Assembly (NCBI RefSeq): GCF_001544695.2
Contig: NZ_FCOM02000012.1
Coordinates: 62,001-126,000, forward strand
Reading direction: 5' to 3'
Source of the DNA: Caballeronia arvi
Lineage (GTDB): Bacteria; Pseudomonadota; Gammaproteobacteria; Burkholderiales; Burkholderiaceae
Length of the DNA: 64,000 nucleotides
Shown here in pieces: positions 52,504-62,118 of the stretch. Each line of letters begins with the position of its first letter. Within the stretch, counting starts at the first letter, position 1. Both the position numbers and the translations under genes were made by a program. Below the pieces are notes generated by a model. It did not search any database. It was not told where the DNA came from and saw only the letters and a list, made by a program, of their open reading frames with translations.

Positions 52504-53436
52504 TTAAATCCCGGCAGTCAATTGCGGGACAATGGCGAAAAGGTCACCAACAAGGCCGTAGTCTGCGACACCGAAAATGGGCGCCTCTTCGTCTTTGTTG
52601 ATGGCAACAATCACCTTCGAGTCCTTCATACCAGCGAGATGCTGAATGGCCCCTGAGATGCCAACTGCCACGTATAGCTGCGGCGCAACGATCTTTCCGG
52701 TTTGGCCTACCTGATAGTCGTTGGGCACGTAGCCCGCGTCGACCGCCGCTCTCGACGCTCCGAGCGCGGCCCCGAGCTTGTCTGCCAGGGGTTCTAGCAC
52801 ATTCGTGTAATTTTCACCGCTTGCCAGGCCACGACCGCCCGACACAATGATTTTTGCGCTGGTGAGTTCCGGGCGGGTTAGTTTCGTCACTTCTCGGCTG
52901 ACGAACTGAGAGAGTCCAGTGTCTGCGGCAGCTTGGATCTCTGTCAGCTCCGCACTATTGGCGGCGCCCGGGACGGCGTCGAATGCGGTTGTGCGGACCG
53001 TGATGACCTTGACTGGGTCGGACGACTGCACGGTCGCAATCGCGTTGCCGGCGTAAATCGGCCGCTCGAAAGTATCTGCGCTAAGTACCGCAGTGACCTC
53101 ACTGATTTGCGCCACATCGAGTTTCGCGGCGATTCGCGGCGCGATGTTCTTCCCAGATGCCGTCGCCGGCGCCAGGATATGCGAGTAATCTTTCGCTAGC
53201 CGGAGGACGGTGGCCTCCACGTTCTCAGCCAAGGCCTGTTCGAGGTACGGCGCGTCGGCAAGTAGAACCTTTGCCACGCCTGCGAGCTTAGCCGCCGCAT
53301 CCGCCGCCGGCCGCGCCTTATGGCCTGCAACCAGCACGTGCACAGCCCCGCCAATTTCCAGAGCAGCGGCGACTGCATTGAGCGTCGCAGCTTTGATGGA
53401 CGCGTTGTCGTGTTCAGCAATAACCAGATTTGTCAT
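52504..53436 (-). CDS. etfA: Electron transfer flavoprotein alpha subunit (second copy)
   Basis: A 310-residue EtfA with the same FAD-domain blocks as the 462-1409 copy ([35 protein letters not shown]). Differences concentrate in the variable 155-180 segment (AANSAELTEIQAAADTGLSQ) and the C-terminus (IVPQLTAGI). The start at 53436 follows AAGGAGGGGAACAAC; the upstream frame ([10 protein letters not shown]) overlaps etfB and is not used. It is the last gene of the glutarate-type operon, so this pair takes electrons from the glutaryl-CoA dehydrogenase encoded at its head. Confidence 0.97.
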   Translation of the reverse strand: MTNLVIAEHDNASIKAATLNAVAAALEIGGAVHVLVAGHKARPAADAAAKLAGVAKVLLADAPYLEQALAENVEATVLRLAKDYSHILAPATASGKNIAPRIAAKLDVAQISEVTAVLSADTFERPIYAGNAIATVQSSDPVKVITVRTTAFDAVPGAANSAELTEIQAAADTGLSQFVSREVTKLTRPELTSAKIIVSGGRGLASGENYTNVLEPLADKLGAALGASRAAVDAGYVPNDYQVGQTGKIVAPQLYVAVGISGAIQHLAGMKDSKVIVAINKDEEAPIFGVADYGLVGDLFAIVPQLTAGI

Positions 53437-53449
53437 GTTGTTCCCCTCC

Positions 53450-54199
53450 TTACAAGACCTTGGCTTCATTCTTCAGCTTGTCGACTAGCGACTTCACGTC
53501 CGCCACCTTGATGCCAGCACCCCGCTGTGGCGGCTCGGCAACCTTCAGCGTTTTCAGACGCGGCGAAACGTCCACGCCTAGCTCCGCCGGCTTTGTGGTC
53601 GTCAGCGGCTTCTTCTTCGCTTTCATGATGTTCGGCAACGTAACGTAGCGCGGCTCGTTCAATCGAAGTTCGGTCGTCACCACTGCGGGCAGATTGAGCG
53701 AAAGCGTCTCTGCGCCACCGTCGACCTCGCGCGCAACCGTGGCTTTGCCTTCGCTGATAGTGATTTTCGACGCGTACGTCGCTTGAGGCAGATTCGCGAG
53801 CGCGGCAAGCATCTGCCCCGTCTGGTTCGAGTCGTCGTCGATAGCCTGCTTACCCAGAATGACAAGCTCAGGTTTTTCTTTGTCCGCGAGCGCCTTAAGC
53901 AATTTTGCGACTGCAAGAGGCTGCAATTCTTCATTCGACTCAATGAGAACGGCTCGGTCCGCACCCATAGCCAACGCTGTGCGCAGTGTTTCCTGTGCCT
54001 GCGCAACGCCTGCCGAGACCGCAATAACCTCGGTTGCCACGCCCGCCTCTTTCAGGCGGACCGCTTCTTCCACAGCGATTTCATCGAACGGGTTCATCGA
54101 CATCTTCACGTTGCTAATATCGACGCCTGTGTTGTCTGACTTCACGCGCACTTTAACGTTGTAGTCAACCACTCTCTTCACGGGAACAAGAATCTTCAC
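53450..54199 (-). CDS. etfB: Electron transfer flavoprotein beta subunit (second copy)
   Basis: Complete 249-residue EtfB starting with a GTG at 54199 ([20 protein letters not shown]). AMP-binding EtfB blocks are present: [58 protein letters not shown] and the C-terminal [20 protein letters not shown]. The stop is 13 bases before the etfA start. The partial copy at 2-439 is nearly identical in the shared 145 residues. Confidence 0.97.
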   Translation of the reverse strand: MKILVPVKRVVDYNVKVRVKSDNTGVDISNVKMSMNPFDEIAVEEAVRLKEAGVATEVIAVSAGVAQAQETLRTALAMGADRAVLIESNEELQPLAVAKLLKALADKEKPELVILGKQAIDDDSNQTGQMLAALANLPQATYASKITISEGKATVAREVDGGAETLSLNLPAVVTTELRLNEPRYVTLPNIMKAKKKPLTTTKPAELGVDVSPRLKTLKVAEPPQRGAGIKVADVKSLVDKLKNEAKVL

Positions 54200-54277
54200 G
54201 TTGTCTCCTATCCGGTCCGTTCGGCAACTGCTCGCTCGACGAGAGCACTTGCCACTTGCAAAGCAGTCTTTTGTTGC

Positions 54278-55120
54278 TCAATAGGTATGAAAGCCTTGGC
54301 CGGACTTACGACCAAGTGCACCTGCGGCAACCATCTCTCGCAGCAGCAATGCTGGACGATACTTCGGGTCGCCAAACTCGCCTTGGAGCACAGTCATAAT
54401 GGCCAAGACCGTGTCGAGACCAATCAAATCAGCGAGGGCCAATGGGCCAATAGGATGGTTCGCACCTCTTTTCATGCCCTCGTCAATGTCAACCGCAGAC
54501 GCCAGCCCTTCCTGAAGCACCAGAATCGCCTCGTTTATCATCGGAATCAGAATCCGATTTACTACAAAACCAGGCGAATTCATTACTGAAATCGCGTGCT
54601 TCCCAAGTCGCTCAGCGAATTCATTTGCCGCTGCGGATGTCGCTTCGTCCGTACGCATTCCACGTATGACCTCAACAAGCGTCATCGCCGGCACAGGATT
54701 GAAAAAGTGCATTCCAATGAAACGACTCGACTGCACAACCGCAGCGCCAAGGCTCGTTATCGACACCGAAGACGTGTTGGTCGCGAGCACCGCATCGGGT
54801 CGAATGACCGCTTCCAACGACGCCAGTATCTGCTCTTTGACGCGAGCGCTTTCGGTGGCCGCCTCGATTACGCAGTCACAGTCAGAGAAGTCACTGAGGT
54901 TTGTGCTGACGGTAATCCGCTCAAGTGCTGCCGTTGCGTCCGACGCCGACATTTTGCCGGCCTGGACCCTTTTCGCGAAGTTACGACCAATCAAGTCTTT
55001 CGCGCTATTCAAAGCGTCTTCGCTGACATCGCTCAGTACGACCTCAAGTTCTGCGGCCGCGCAAACCTGGGCAATACCGCAACCCATCTGGCCCGCACCT
55101 ACAATACCAATCTTCTTCAT
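54278..55120 (-). CDS. 3-hydroxybutyryl-CoA dehydrogenase (3-hydroxyacyl-CoA dehydrogenase)
   Basis: A 280-residue NAD-dependent enzyme. The Rossmann motif KKIGIVGAGQMGCGIAQVCA is at the N-terminus; the catalytic His lies in IGMHFFNPVPAMTLVEVIRG, and NSPGFVVNRILIPMINEAIL plus GANHPIGPLALADLIGLD complete the signature. It oxidises (S)-3-hydroxybutyryl-CoA to acetoacetyl-CoA, which fits downstream of glutaryl-CoA dehydrogenase (crotonyl-CoA, hydration, oxidation); a crotonase gene is not in the window. The start at 55120 lies just after the ETF-QO stop (55123-55125). Confidence 0.93.
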   Translation of the reverse strand: MKKIGIVGAGQMGCGIAQVCAAAELEVVLSDVSEDALNSAKDLIGRNFAKRVQAGKMSASDATAALERITVSTNLSDFSDCDCVIEAATESARVKEQILASLEAVIRPDAVLATNTSSVSITSLGAAVVQSSRFIGMHFFNPVPAMTLVEVIRGMRTDEATSAAANEFAERLGKHAISVMNSPGFVVNRILIPMINEAILVLQEGLASAVDIDEGMKRGANHPIGPLALADLIGLDTVLAIMTVLQGEFGDPKYRPALLLREMVAAGALGRKSGQGFHTY

Positions 55121-55122
55121 AT

Positions 55123-56787
55123 TCACATGCTCGAATAGTTGGGGCCGCCACCGCCTTCGGGCGGAACCCACACGATGTTCTGTGTCGGGTCTTTGATGTC
55201 ACAGGTCTTGCAGTGCAGACAGTTCTGCGCGTTGATCTGCAAGCGGTCGCTATCGTCTTCGTTCTTGACGAACTCATATACACCGGCCGGACAAAATCGC
55301 GCTTCCGAACCACCGTAGGTGCGAAGGTTTAAAGAGACCGGTAGCTGAGAGTCCTTCAGAGTTAGGTGAATCGGTTGATTCTCTTCGTGATTCGTGTTCG
55401 AGACAAATACAGATGAGAGCCGGTCAAAGGTGAGCTTGCCGTCCGGCTTGGGATATTCAATAGGCTTGCAGCGGTCCGCCGGTAACAGCGTCTCGTGGTC
55501 GCGATGCTGGTGATGCAAGGTCCACGGGATGCGGCCGCCTAAGACCTTCTGCTCAAGACCGACCATCAGCGTGCCGAGATAAAGACCCTTGCTCATCCAT
55601 TGCTTAAAGTTTCGAGCCTTGTACAGTTCTTCGTAGAGCCATGACCTCTTGAAAGCCTCCGGATAGGCAGTCAGAACATCATTCTGTCTGCCTTCCTGTA
55701 TTGCTTCAAATGCCGCCTCAGCCGCGAGCATGCCGGTCTTGATTGCCGCATGGCTGCCTTTGATGCGTGAGGCGTTGAGAAAGCCCGCATCATCGCCAAC
55801 AAGCGCTCCACCAAGGAATACAAGCTTCGGAAGCGACATCAAACCGCCCGCTGTAATCGCTCGGGCACCGTACGAAAGACGTTTGCCATCGTCGAGAACC
55901 TTGCGAATCTCCGGATGCGTCTTGTATCGGTTAAATTCTTCGAACGGCGAGAGATAGGGGTTCTTGTAGCCCAATCCCAAAACGAAGCCGACCATTACCT
56001 GATTCTTCTCGAAGTGGTAAAGGAAGGAACCGCCATACGTGTCGTTGTCTAGCGGCCAACCTGCCGTGTGAACGACGAGGCCAGGCTGATGCTTTGCAGG
56101 GTCAATTTCCCACAACTCCTTGATGCCGATTCCATACACCTGTGGGTCGGACTCTTGGTCGAGTTCGAGCTTTTCCTGCAACTGCCGTCCTAGATGGCCG
56201 CGCGCGCCTTCGCAGAATAGAGTGTACTTGGCATGAAGTTCCATGCCGGGCTGAAAGTTGCTCGTGGGTTCGCCGTTCTTGTCGACCCCCATATTGCCCG
56301 TCGCGACACCCTTCACTGACCCATTGGCGTTCCAGAGTATTTCTGTAGCAGGAAAACCAGGAAAGATTTCGACGCCAAGAGCTTCAGCTTGCTCGGCAAG
56401 CCATCGCGTTACGTTCGCCAAGCTGACCACGAAGCTACCGTGGTTTTTGAAGTTTGCAGGAAGCGCCCACGTTGGTACTGCCTTCGCGCCGCTCTCAGAG
56501 AGAAAGAGAAAGCGGTCCTCGGCTACAGAAACACTGAGCGGGGCGCCTCGGTCTTTCCAATCCGGAATAAGCTCAGTCAGCGCGCGAGGGTCAATCACTG
56601 CGCCCGACAGAATATGGGCGCCAATCTCCGAGCCTTTTTCTAATACACAGACGCCGACTTCAACACCATTTTCAAGCGCCAGCTGCTTCAGTCGAATCGC
56701 AGCCGACAAGCCAGCTGGCCCGCCACCCACAATCACGACGTCATATTCCATTGACTCTCGTTCTACGTCGCCCTTCATTTCTATCAT
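55123..56787 (-). CDS. Electron transfer flavoprotein-ubiquinone oxidoreductase
   Basis: A 554-residue ETF-QO that passes electrons from reduced ETF to ubiquinone at the inner membrane. The FAD motif YDVVIVGGGPAGLSAAIRLK is near the N-terminus; the membrane-associated quinone-binding region is in the middle; the C-terminal ferredoxin-like domain binds a 4Fe-4S cluster with Cys in FCPAGVYEF, NCLHCKTCDIKDPTQN and ends VPPEGGGGPNYSSM as in the family. Alternative starts are 56778 and 56751. Having its own ETF-QO within a degradation operon gives the pathway a complete electron route to the respiratory chain. Confidence 0.95.
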   Translation of the reverse strand: MIEMKGDVERESMEYDVVIVGGGPAGLSAAIRLKQLALENGVEVGVCVLEKGSEIGAHILSGAVIDPRALTELIPDWKDRGAPLSVSVAEDRFLFLSESGAKAVPTWALPANFKNHGSFVVSLANVTRWLAEQAEALGVEIFPGFPATEILWNANGSVKGVATGNMGVDKNGEPTSNFQPGMELHAKYTLFCEGARGHLGRQLQEKLELDQESDPQVYGIGIKELWEIDPAKHQPGLVVHTAGWPLDNDTYGGSFLYHFEKNQVMVGFVLGLGYKNPYLSPFEEFNRYKTHPEIRKVLDDGKRLSYGARAITAGGLMSLPKLVFLGGALVGDDAGFLNASRIKGSHAAIKTGMLAAEAAFEAIQEGRQNDVLTAYPEAFKRSWLYEELYKARNFKQWMSKGLYLGTLMVGLEQKVLGGRIPWTLHHQHRDHETLLPADRCKPIEYPKPDGKLTFDRLSSVFVSNTNHEENQPIHLTLKDSQLPVSLNLRTYGGSEARFCPAGVYEFVKNEDDSDRLQINAQNCLHCKTCDIKDPTQNIVWVPPEGGGGPNYSSM

Positions 56788-56922
56788 CTCTTGTTCGATT
56801 GGTCCGTTCGCGCCCGAGTGCGTGTGCGGACCGCCGATAGCAACCGGTTCTTCTCGAACGCTGCGTCTCGGTGATTAGTTGTTTAGCCGGCTGGTACGCT
56901 GGCCTCTCAACCTGAGAGCTTG

Positions 56923-58161
56923 TCAGACGACCTTCGCTTCGCGTAGAGCATCGACGTCGTCAGCCGACATGCCAAGCCAACCTTGAAGAACGTCATACGT
57001 GTGCTGTCCCAGCGTCGGCGGTGCATTGCGGTACTGGACTGGCGACGCCGACATCTTGATTGGATTCGCAACCATCGAGACGTTACCCCCTTCCGAGTGA
57101 GGCATCTCAATGCGCATGCCACGCTCTTGGACATGAGGGTCTCTGAACACTTCTGCCAAGTTGTTGATGAATCCGCAAGGCACGCCTGCGGATTCCATCG
57201 CCTCTACCCATTCCGTGGTCGTTCGTTGCCGCGTCGCCGATTCAATCATCGCCACAAGCGCAGCTCGATTCTTAACGCGCCGCGGGTTGGTCAAGAAGTT
57301 TTCATCCTTCGCCCACTCCGGCCGGCCAAGAACTTCGCAGCATTTGCGGAACTGACCGTCATTGCCCACGGCGATAATCATGTAGCCGTCCGCAGTCGGG
57401 AACTCCTGATAGGGAACGATGTTCGGATGGGAGTTTCCGAGGCGCTGTGGCACAGTGCCGCCCACGAGATAGTTGGAAGCCTGGTTGGCGAGGCTCGCGA
57501 TTTGGACGTCAAGCAAAGCCAAATCGACGTGCTGACCCTCGCCAGTCCGGTCCCGCCGAGCCAATGCAGCCAGGATACCTACCGTCGCGTAGAGTCCGGT
57601 CATGACATCGGTCAGTGCGACGCCCACCTTTATCGGGCCGGCGCCTTCCGCACCGTCTGCACGACCAGTAAGGCTCATCAGGCCGCCCATGCCTTGAATC
57701 AGGAAGTCGTAGCCAGCACGGCTTGAGTATGGTCCGTCCTGTCCAAAGCCCGTAATTGAGCAGTAGACGAGGCGTGGATTCGCTTCTTTCAATGCCTCAT
57801 AGTCCAGCCCGTACTGCCGCAGGCCTCCGACCTTGAAGTTCTCAACGAGCACGTCAGCTTGAGCGGCCATGCGCTTAATCAGTTCCTGCCCTTCGGGTTG
57901 GCTGATGTCGACGGTCACCGACTGCTTGTTGCGATTGGCGCACAGATAATACGCAGACTCTGCGGTGGCGTCTCCGTTTGCATCAGGCAACCAGGGAGGT
58001 CCCCATGCCCGGGTGTCGTCACCGGTGCGCGGTCGTTCAATCTTGACCACCTCCGCTCCAAGGTCCGCGAGCAATTGGCTGGCCCACGGACCTGCGAGAA
58101 CCCGTGACAGGTCCAAGACACGGACCCCGTCAAGCGCTCCTTTAGATAGTGTCTTTTCCAT
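56923..58161 (-). CDS. gcdG: Class III CoA-transferase, probable glutarate CoA-transferase
   Basis: A 412-residue CaiB/BaiF transferase: GVRVLDLSRVLAGPWASQLL, ADLGAEVVKIERPRTGDDTR, and the catalytic Asp in VGVALTDVMTGLYATVGILA. It begins 7 bases after the glutaryl-CoA dehydrogenase stop. A family III transferase next to gcdH is the known arrangement for activating glutarate with succinyl-CoA (SUGCT/GcdG), so that role is inferred from context. Paralogue of the 7501-8664 gene but not close. Confidence 0.88.
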   Translation of the reverse strand: MEKTLSKGALDGVRVLDLSRVLAGPWASQLLADLGAEVVKIERPRTGDDTRAWGPPWLPDANGDATAESAYYLCANRNKQSVTVDISQPEGQELIKRMAAQADVLVENFKVGGLRQYGLDYEALKEANPRLVYCSITGFGQDGPYSSRAGYDFLIQGMGGLMSLTGRADGAEGAGPIKVGVALTDVMTGLYATVGILAALARRDRTGEGQHVDLALLDVQIASLANQASNYLVGGTVPQRLGNSHPNIVPYQEFPTADGYMIIAVGNDGQFRKCCEVLGRPEWAKDENFLTNPRRVKNRAALVAMIESATRQRTTTEWVEAMESAGVPCGFINNLAEVFRDPHVQERGMRIEMPHSEGGNVSMVANPIKMSASPVQYRNAPPTLGQHTYDVLQGWLGMSADDVDALREAKVV

Positions 58162-58167
58162 GTTCGC

Positions 58168-59358
58168 TCAGAAGGCCGCAATGCCCGTCATAGCACGACC
58201 CAGAATCAAAGCATGGATGTCGTGCGTTCCTTCGTAAGTGTTGACCACCTCGAGGTTCACGAGATGGCGTGCAATACCGAACTCGTCGCTGATGCCGTTG
58301 CCGCCAAGCATGTCTCGAGCGACTCGCGCCACATCGAGCGCTTTGCCGCACGAGTTCCGCTTCATGAGCGACGTGATTTCAACTGCAGCAGTACCCTCGT
58401 CCTTCATCCGTCCGAGTCGGAGGCATCCAGCAAGTCCGAGGGTGATTTCGGTTTGCATATCAGCGAGCTTCTTCTGCACGAGTTGATTTGCAGCCAGCGG
58501 GCGGCCAAATTGCTTGCGGTCGAGGACGTATTGGCGGGCACGATGCCAGCAATCCTCAGCGGCGCCGAGTGCACCCCAGGCGATGCCATAGCGTGCGCTG
58601 TTGAGACACGTGAACGGCCCCTTCAATCCTCTCACTTCCGGGAACGCGTTCTCTTCCGGGCAGAAGACTTCGTCCATCACAATCTCGCCGGTGATGGACG
58701 CGCGGAGGCCCACTTTGCCGTGAATCGCCGGCGCAGAAAGACCCTTCCAGCCCTTCTCAAGGACGAAGCCACGAATCGCACCTTCATCGTCTTTTGCCCA
58801 CACGACGAAGACATCAGCGATGGGGCTGTTAGTAATCCACATCTTGCTGCCAGAAAGCGAGTAACCGCCTGGGACCTTCTTCGCGCGAGTAACCATGCTT
58901 CCCGGGTCGGAACCATGGTTCGGCTCTGTCAGACCGAAGCAACCAATCCACTCGCCACTCGCAAGCTTCGGAAGGTACTTCTGACGTGTTTCTTCGGAGC
59001 CGAACGCGTTAATCGGCACCATCACCAGCGAGGATTGAACGCTCATCATGGACCGATAACCAGAGTCGACGCGTTCCACCTCACGGGCCACCAAACCGTA
59101 GCTCACGTAGTTCAGCCCAGCGCCGCCATACTCTTCGGGAATCGTGACACCCAGCAAGCCGAGTTCGCCCATTTCACGAAAGATTTCCGGGTCAGTGAAC
59201 TCCTGACGGAACGCTTCGAGAACGCGCGGCGCCAGACGTTCCTGACAATATGCATGGGCGGAATCCTGGACCAAACGCTCCTCTTCCGTCAGTTGTTGAG
59301 CAAGCAGGAGCGGGTCATCCCATTGAAAAGATGGCGAGGACTTGTGCTGAATAGTCAT
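58168..59358 (-). CDS. gcdH: Glutaryl-CoA dehydrogenase
   Basis: A 396-residue acyl-CoA dehydrogenase of the GcdH branch, oxidatively decarboxylating glutaryl-CoA to crotonyl-CoA with ETF as acceptor. Diagnostic blocks are present: [20 protein letters not shown] (the Arg binding the substrate carboxylate lies in this region), [18 protein letters not shown], and the catalytic Glu in [20 protein letters not shown]; the N-terminal [20 protein letters not shown] is typical. It heads the operon gcdH-gcdG-ETF-QO-hbd-etfB-etfA. The start ATG at 59358 has GGAA upstream. It is divergent from the LysR gene at 59486 (127-base gap). Confidence 0.94.
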   Translation of the reverse strand: MTIQHKSSPSFQWDDPLLLAQQLTEEERLVQDSAHAYCQERLAPRVLEAFRQEFTDPEIFREMGELGLLGVTIPEEYGGAGLNYVSYGLVAREVERVDSGYRSMMSVQSSLVMVPINAFGSEETRQKYLPKLASGEWIGCFGLTEPNHGSDPGSMVTRAKKVPGGYSLSGSKMWITNSPIADVFVVWAKDDEGAIRGFVLEKGWKGLSAPAIHGKVGLRASITGEIVMDEVFCPEENAFPEVRGLKGPFTCLNSARYGIAWGALGAAEDCWHRARQYVLDRKQFGRPLAANQLVQKKLADMQTEITLGLAGCLRLGRMKDEGTAAVEITSLMKRNSCGKALDVARVARDMLGGNGISDEFGIARHLVNLEVVNTYEGTHDIHALILGRAMTGIAAF

Positions 59359-59485
59359 GTTTGGTTCCCAAGCGGTGGAGGAATGTGTTCAAATCTACGC
59401 GTGCGCACGCGATACCACAACCGACTTGTTTTCACTGACATGTTCCTAGAACGCACAGAACATCCCCTCTTGCTCCGGAATAATC

Positions 59486-60397
59486 ATGCGCAGAAAGATT
59501 CCATCGACGAACACACTGTCAGCATTTGAGGCTGCCGCTCGACATCAGAGCTATACGAAAGCCGCAGACGAGCTTGCTGTGACCCAAAGTGCCATCTGCA
59601 GGCAAATCGCAGCGCTCGAAGAGTTTTTGGGTGTTGAGTTGTTTGTACGAGACAGGCGGGGCGTTCGTCTAACAGAGGCAGGACTGCTCTACAGCCGCAA
59701 AATTGCTGCACGACTTGATGACGTGGAGCGAGACACGCTGGAGCTGATGTCAAAACGAGGCCAGGGCGGCACTCTTGAACTCGCAGTCGTGCCCACGTTC
59801 GCCACAAAGTGGCTGTTGCCAAGGATGCCTCTCTTCATCAAGCAGCATCCGGACATCACAGTCAATCTCACTTCAAGAGCGCGTCCATTTCTATTCGACG
59901 AAACCGAGATGGACGCAGCGATTCATGCCGGCGTGGCGATGTGGCCTGGCACCGAAGGAGCATTTTTGATGCGCGAGAGTCTGATAGCTGTGTGCAGTCC
60001 CAAGCTAATCGCTCCCCGTAAGAAGCTGTCTACCCAAGACTGGCATCGCCTTCCCCTTCTGCAACAGAGCACCCGTCCCTACGCATGGAGGAACTGGTTC
60101 GAGTCTCGGGGGATGAAGGTAGAAGCGGACATGGCCGGCCCGCGGTATGAGCTCTTCTCAATGCTGGCTGAGGCAGCAGCCCAAGGCATTGGCATAGCGC
60201 TAATTCCGCGTCTGCTTATTGAAGAGGAGCTTCGCCATGGCGTCCTCATCGACGCCGCCTCGCACGCTCAATTGAGCGACAGAACCTACTATCTGCTCTG
60301 GCCGGAGCACAAGGCTGGCAACCCTGCATTGAACTTCTTTCGCGATTGGATTCAAACGCAAGCCGAGCAGTATCGCGACCTGATGGGGCTTGCCTGA
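59486..60397 (+). CDS. LysR-family regulator (GcvA-like), probable regulator of the glutarate operon
   Basis: A 303-residue LysR protein. The HTH is STNTLSAFEAAARHQSYTKA, then ADELAVTQSAICRQIAALEE; the effector domain follows from about 90. It is divergent from gcdH with 127 bases between them, the standard arrangement for autoregulated LysR control (gcdR in other bacteria). The intervening region holds several T-N11-A candidates, which are too common to assign by eye. Confidence 0.93.
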   Translation: MRRKIPSTNTLSAFEAAARHQSYTKAADELAVTQSAICRQIAALEEFLGVELFVRDRRGVRLTEAGLLYSRKIAARLDDVERDTLELMSKRGQGGTLELAVVPTFATKWLLPRMPLFIKQHPDITVNLTSRARPFLFDETEMDAAIHAGVAMWPGTEGAFLMRESLIAVCSPKLIAPRKKLSTQDWHRLPLLQQSTRPYAWRNWFESRGMKVEADMAGPRYELFSMLAEAAAQGIGIALIPRLLIEEELRHGVLIDAASHAQLSDRTYYLLWPEHKAGNPALNFFRDWIQTQAEQYRDLMGLA

Positions 60398-60529
60398 TAC
60401 AGGATAGTCACGCGCTGAAGGAGGCTAGAACACGTCGGTACGCGGGGCTGATGTTGCCGCGCGCCCGGGATTGCGATTGAGTCCATCAACAAAGAAGCTC
60501 TGACCCTCTACGGAAGACAACAAGGTTCT

Positions 60530-61684
60530 TCAGAACTTCACGCGAAGGCCTGCACTGGTAAGAAACTGTTTGTTGGTCGACGAGGGGCCGCCGCTCGAGC
60601 CGATGAACGCACCACTGAAAATCGTATTGGACGCACCGGTCACGTGTTGATACTCAGCCATCAGATAGAGCTCCGTGCGCTTCGACAGAGAGTAAACTGT
60701 CATCAGGTTGAACTGATTCCATCTCGGCTTCGCCTGCACCAATGCGTTCGTATACTTGCTATCCGTGAATGTGTACGAGGCGGCGACGATTAAAGAGGGC
60801 GTTACCAGATAGCGAATGTTCGTTTCGTAGTTATCGAAGGTCAGGTCAGTGGGGCGTCCAGTCGGCGCCGGCGCTTGCGTGCTGCCACGATAGACAGCAG
60901 TCGTGTCGTTGTACGACGAGTGACTCCACACAAGGCCGAGGGTCGCCGGTCCGATTTGATATCCTCCGCCTACGCCCCAAACTTGCTGTACTGCAGCGTG
61001 AAAGGTCGCGTCGCCTGACGTGGACGAACCGTCGAGCGCACCTGTAGCCCCGTTGCCTGGCTGGTCGATGCGCATATAGGAGGCGCTCAGGGTGACCGGG
61101 CCGCCGGTGTACGTTGCTCCCGTACTGTATGCTCGATTCGTGGCAAACCCACCTGCTGTGTTTGAGAAGGCGTAGAGGCCCCCGAATTTCAGCCCCTTGT
61201 AGTCCGCGCTCGCAAATTTCACTGCATTGTCAAGTCGGAAGAAGTCACCGAAATTGTCATTGTCCATCGGGTGCATGAATTCCAGCCCACCGACGAAGCT
61301 TTGTGCAAGGCTTCTTGGGGCGAGGTAGTCAACAACCGAATCATATTGACGCCCGAACGTAATCGCGCCATAGGGATTTGACAGCCCGACCCACGCTTGA
61401 CGACCGAATAACCGACCGCCTTGTTGCAGCCCGCCGTTGGTACCGGTGAAGCCGTTCTCGAGCTTGAAGATGGACTGAAGCCCGCCACCGAGGTCTTCCG
61501 TTCCCATCAGGCCCCATCGATTCCCGACGATATTCCCTGACGAGGCGAACACCGTACCGTGTCCCCCCCTGTTATTCACATAGGAAATCCCATTGTCAAT
61601 GAGACCATACAGCGTAACCGAGCTCTGGGCGTAGGCCACGCCAGACAGGCAGCTACACAACACCGGCAGCAGGTACCGCTTCAT
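60530..61684 (-). CDS. Gram-negative outer-membrane porin
   Basis: A 384-residue porin with signal peptide MKRYLLPVLCSCLSGVAYAQ, first strand SSVTLYGLIDNGISYVNN, RWGLMGTEDLGGGLQSIFKL, the block DSVVDYLAPRSLAQSFVGGL and a C-terminal Phe (AGLRVKF). It is the closest relative of the 31165-32337 porin. A palindrome related to the LacI-type operator (ATGCGAACGTTAGCAT) lies about 210 bases upstream of the start, suggesting joint control with the MFS/FAH genes and the dehydrogenase/kinase pair. Confidence 0.93.
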   Translation of the reverse strand: MKRYLLPVLCSCLSGVAYAQSSVTLYGLIDNGISYVNNRGGHGTVFASSGNIVGNRWGLMGTEDLGGGLQSIFKLENGFTGTNGGLQQGGRLFGRQAWVGLSNPYGAITFGRQYDSVVDYLAPRSLAQSFVGGLEFMHPMDNDNFGDFFRLDNAVKFASADYKGLKFGGLYAFSNTAGGFATNRAYSTGATYTGGPVTLSASYMRIDQPGNGATGALDGSSTSGDATFHAAVQQVWGVGGGYQIGPATLGLVWSHSSYNDTTAVYRGSTQAPAPTGRPTDLTFDNYETNIRYLVTPSLIVAASYTFTDSKYTNALVQAKPRWNQFNLMTVYSLSKRTELYLMAEYQHVTGASNTIFSGAFIGSSGGPSSTNKQFLTSAGLRVKF

Positions 61685-61894
61685 CAGTTGTCTCCTGTAT
61701 TTTTGCTGATTTACATTAGGTACTACGAATCTTCAAATTTCCGCTCTGGAAAACTTTGAACCGCAGCGCGGGCTCGAGCGTTGGATGGGCGTTGAGCCGT
61801 GCCTTGCATACGGCGCAGTTGGCGTGGGAGCTGTCACAGTGCGTTCGTTCCTTCCTAGCGGCTCCGTGGCCGCTCAAACTCTGTTTTTTTGCGT

Positions 61895-61910
61895 ATGCGA
61901 ACGTTAGCAT
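61895..61910. promoter_or_regulatory. LacI-type operator-like site (porin side)
   Basis: ATGCGAACGTTAGCAT, palindromic apart from one position, matches GCTAACGTTAGC at 11 of 12 core bases and keeps the ATGC/GCAT flanks. It lies about 210 bases upstream of the minus-strand porin. Confidence 0.6.
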
Positions 61911-62039
61911 TATATGATGAAGTTTAGGCGGATCGTGGCGACGTTGTCAACGCGATTTTTTTGCCAGCACGCCGTGACTACTACGGAAAAGAAGAGCACA
62001 TTTGGGGAGGCTCCCTACTTGGCGGAGGCGCATTTTTAA

Positions 62040-62053
62040 TGCTAACGTTAGAA
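62040..62053. promoter_or_regulatory. LacI-type operator-like site (dehydrogenase side)
   Basis: TGCTAACGTTAGAA contains the exact core GCTAACGTTAG. It is centred about 75 bases upstream of the start of the 62119 dehydrogenase gene, where a repressor would block transcription. Confidence 0.6.
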
Positions 62054-62118
62054 CGAGTCGCTAACCGGACGGAGATTCCGACCTGTTGGCATCTTTGGCC
62101 TTTCCTTTTCTGGAACCT

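Larger units (their letters stand above)
61685..62118. other. Divergent control region between porin and dehydrogenase genes
   Basis: About 430 bases without a gene, holding the two operator-like palindromes at 61895 and 62040 and A/T-rich stretches (CTGTTTTTTTGCG, CATTATATGATGAAG) that could provide promoters in both directions. Confidence 0.6.
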
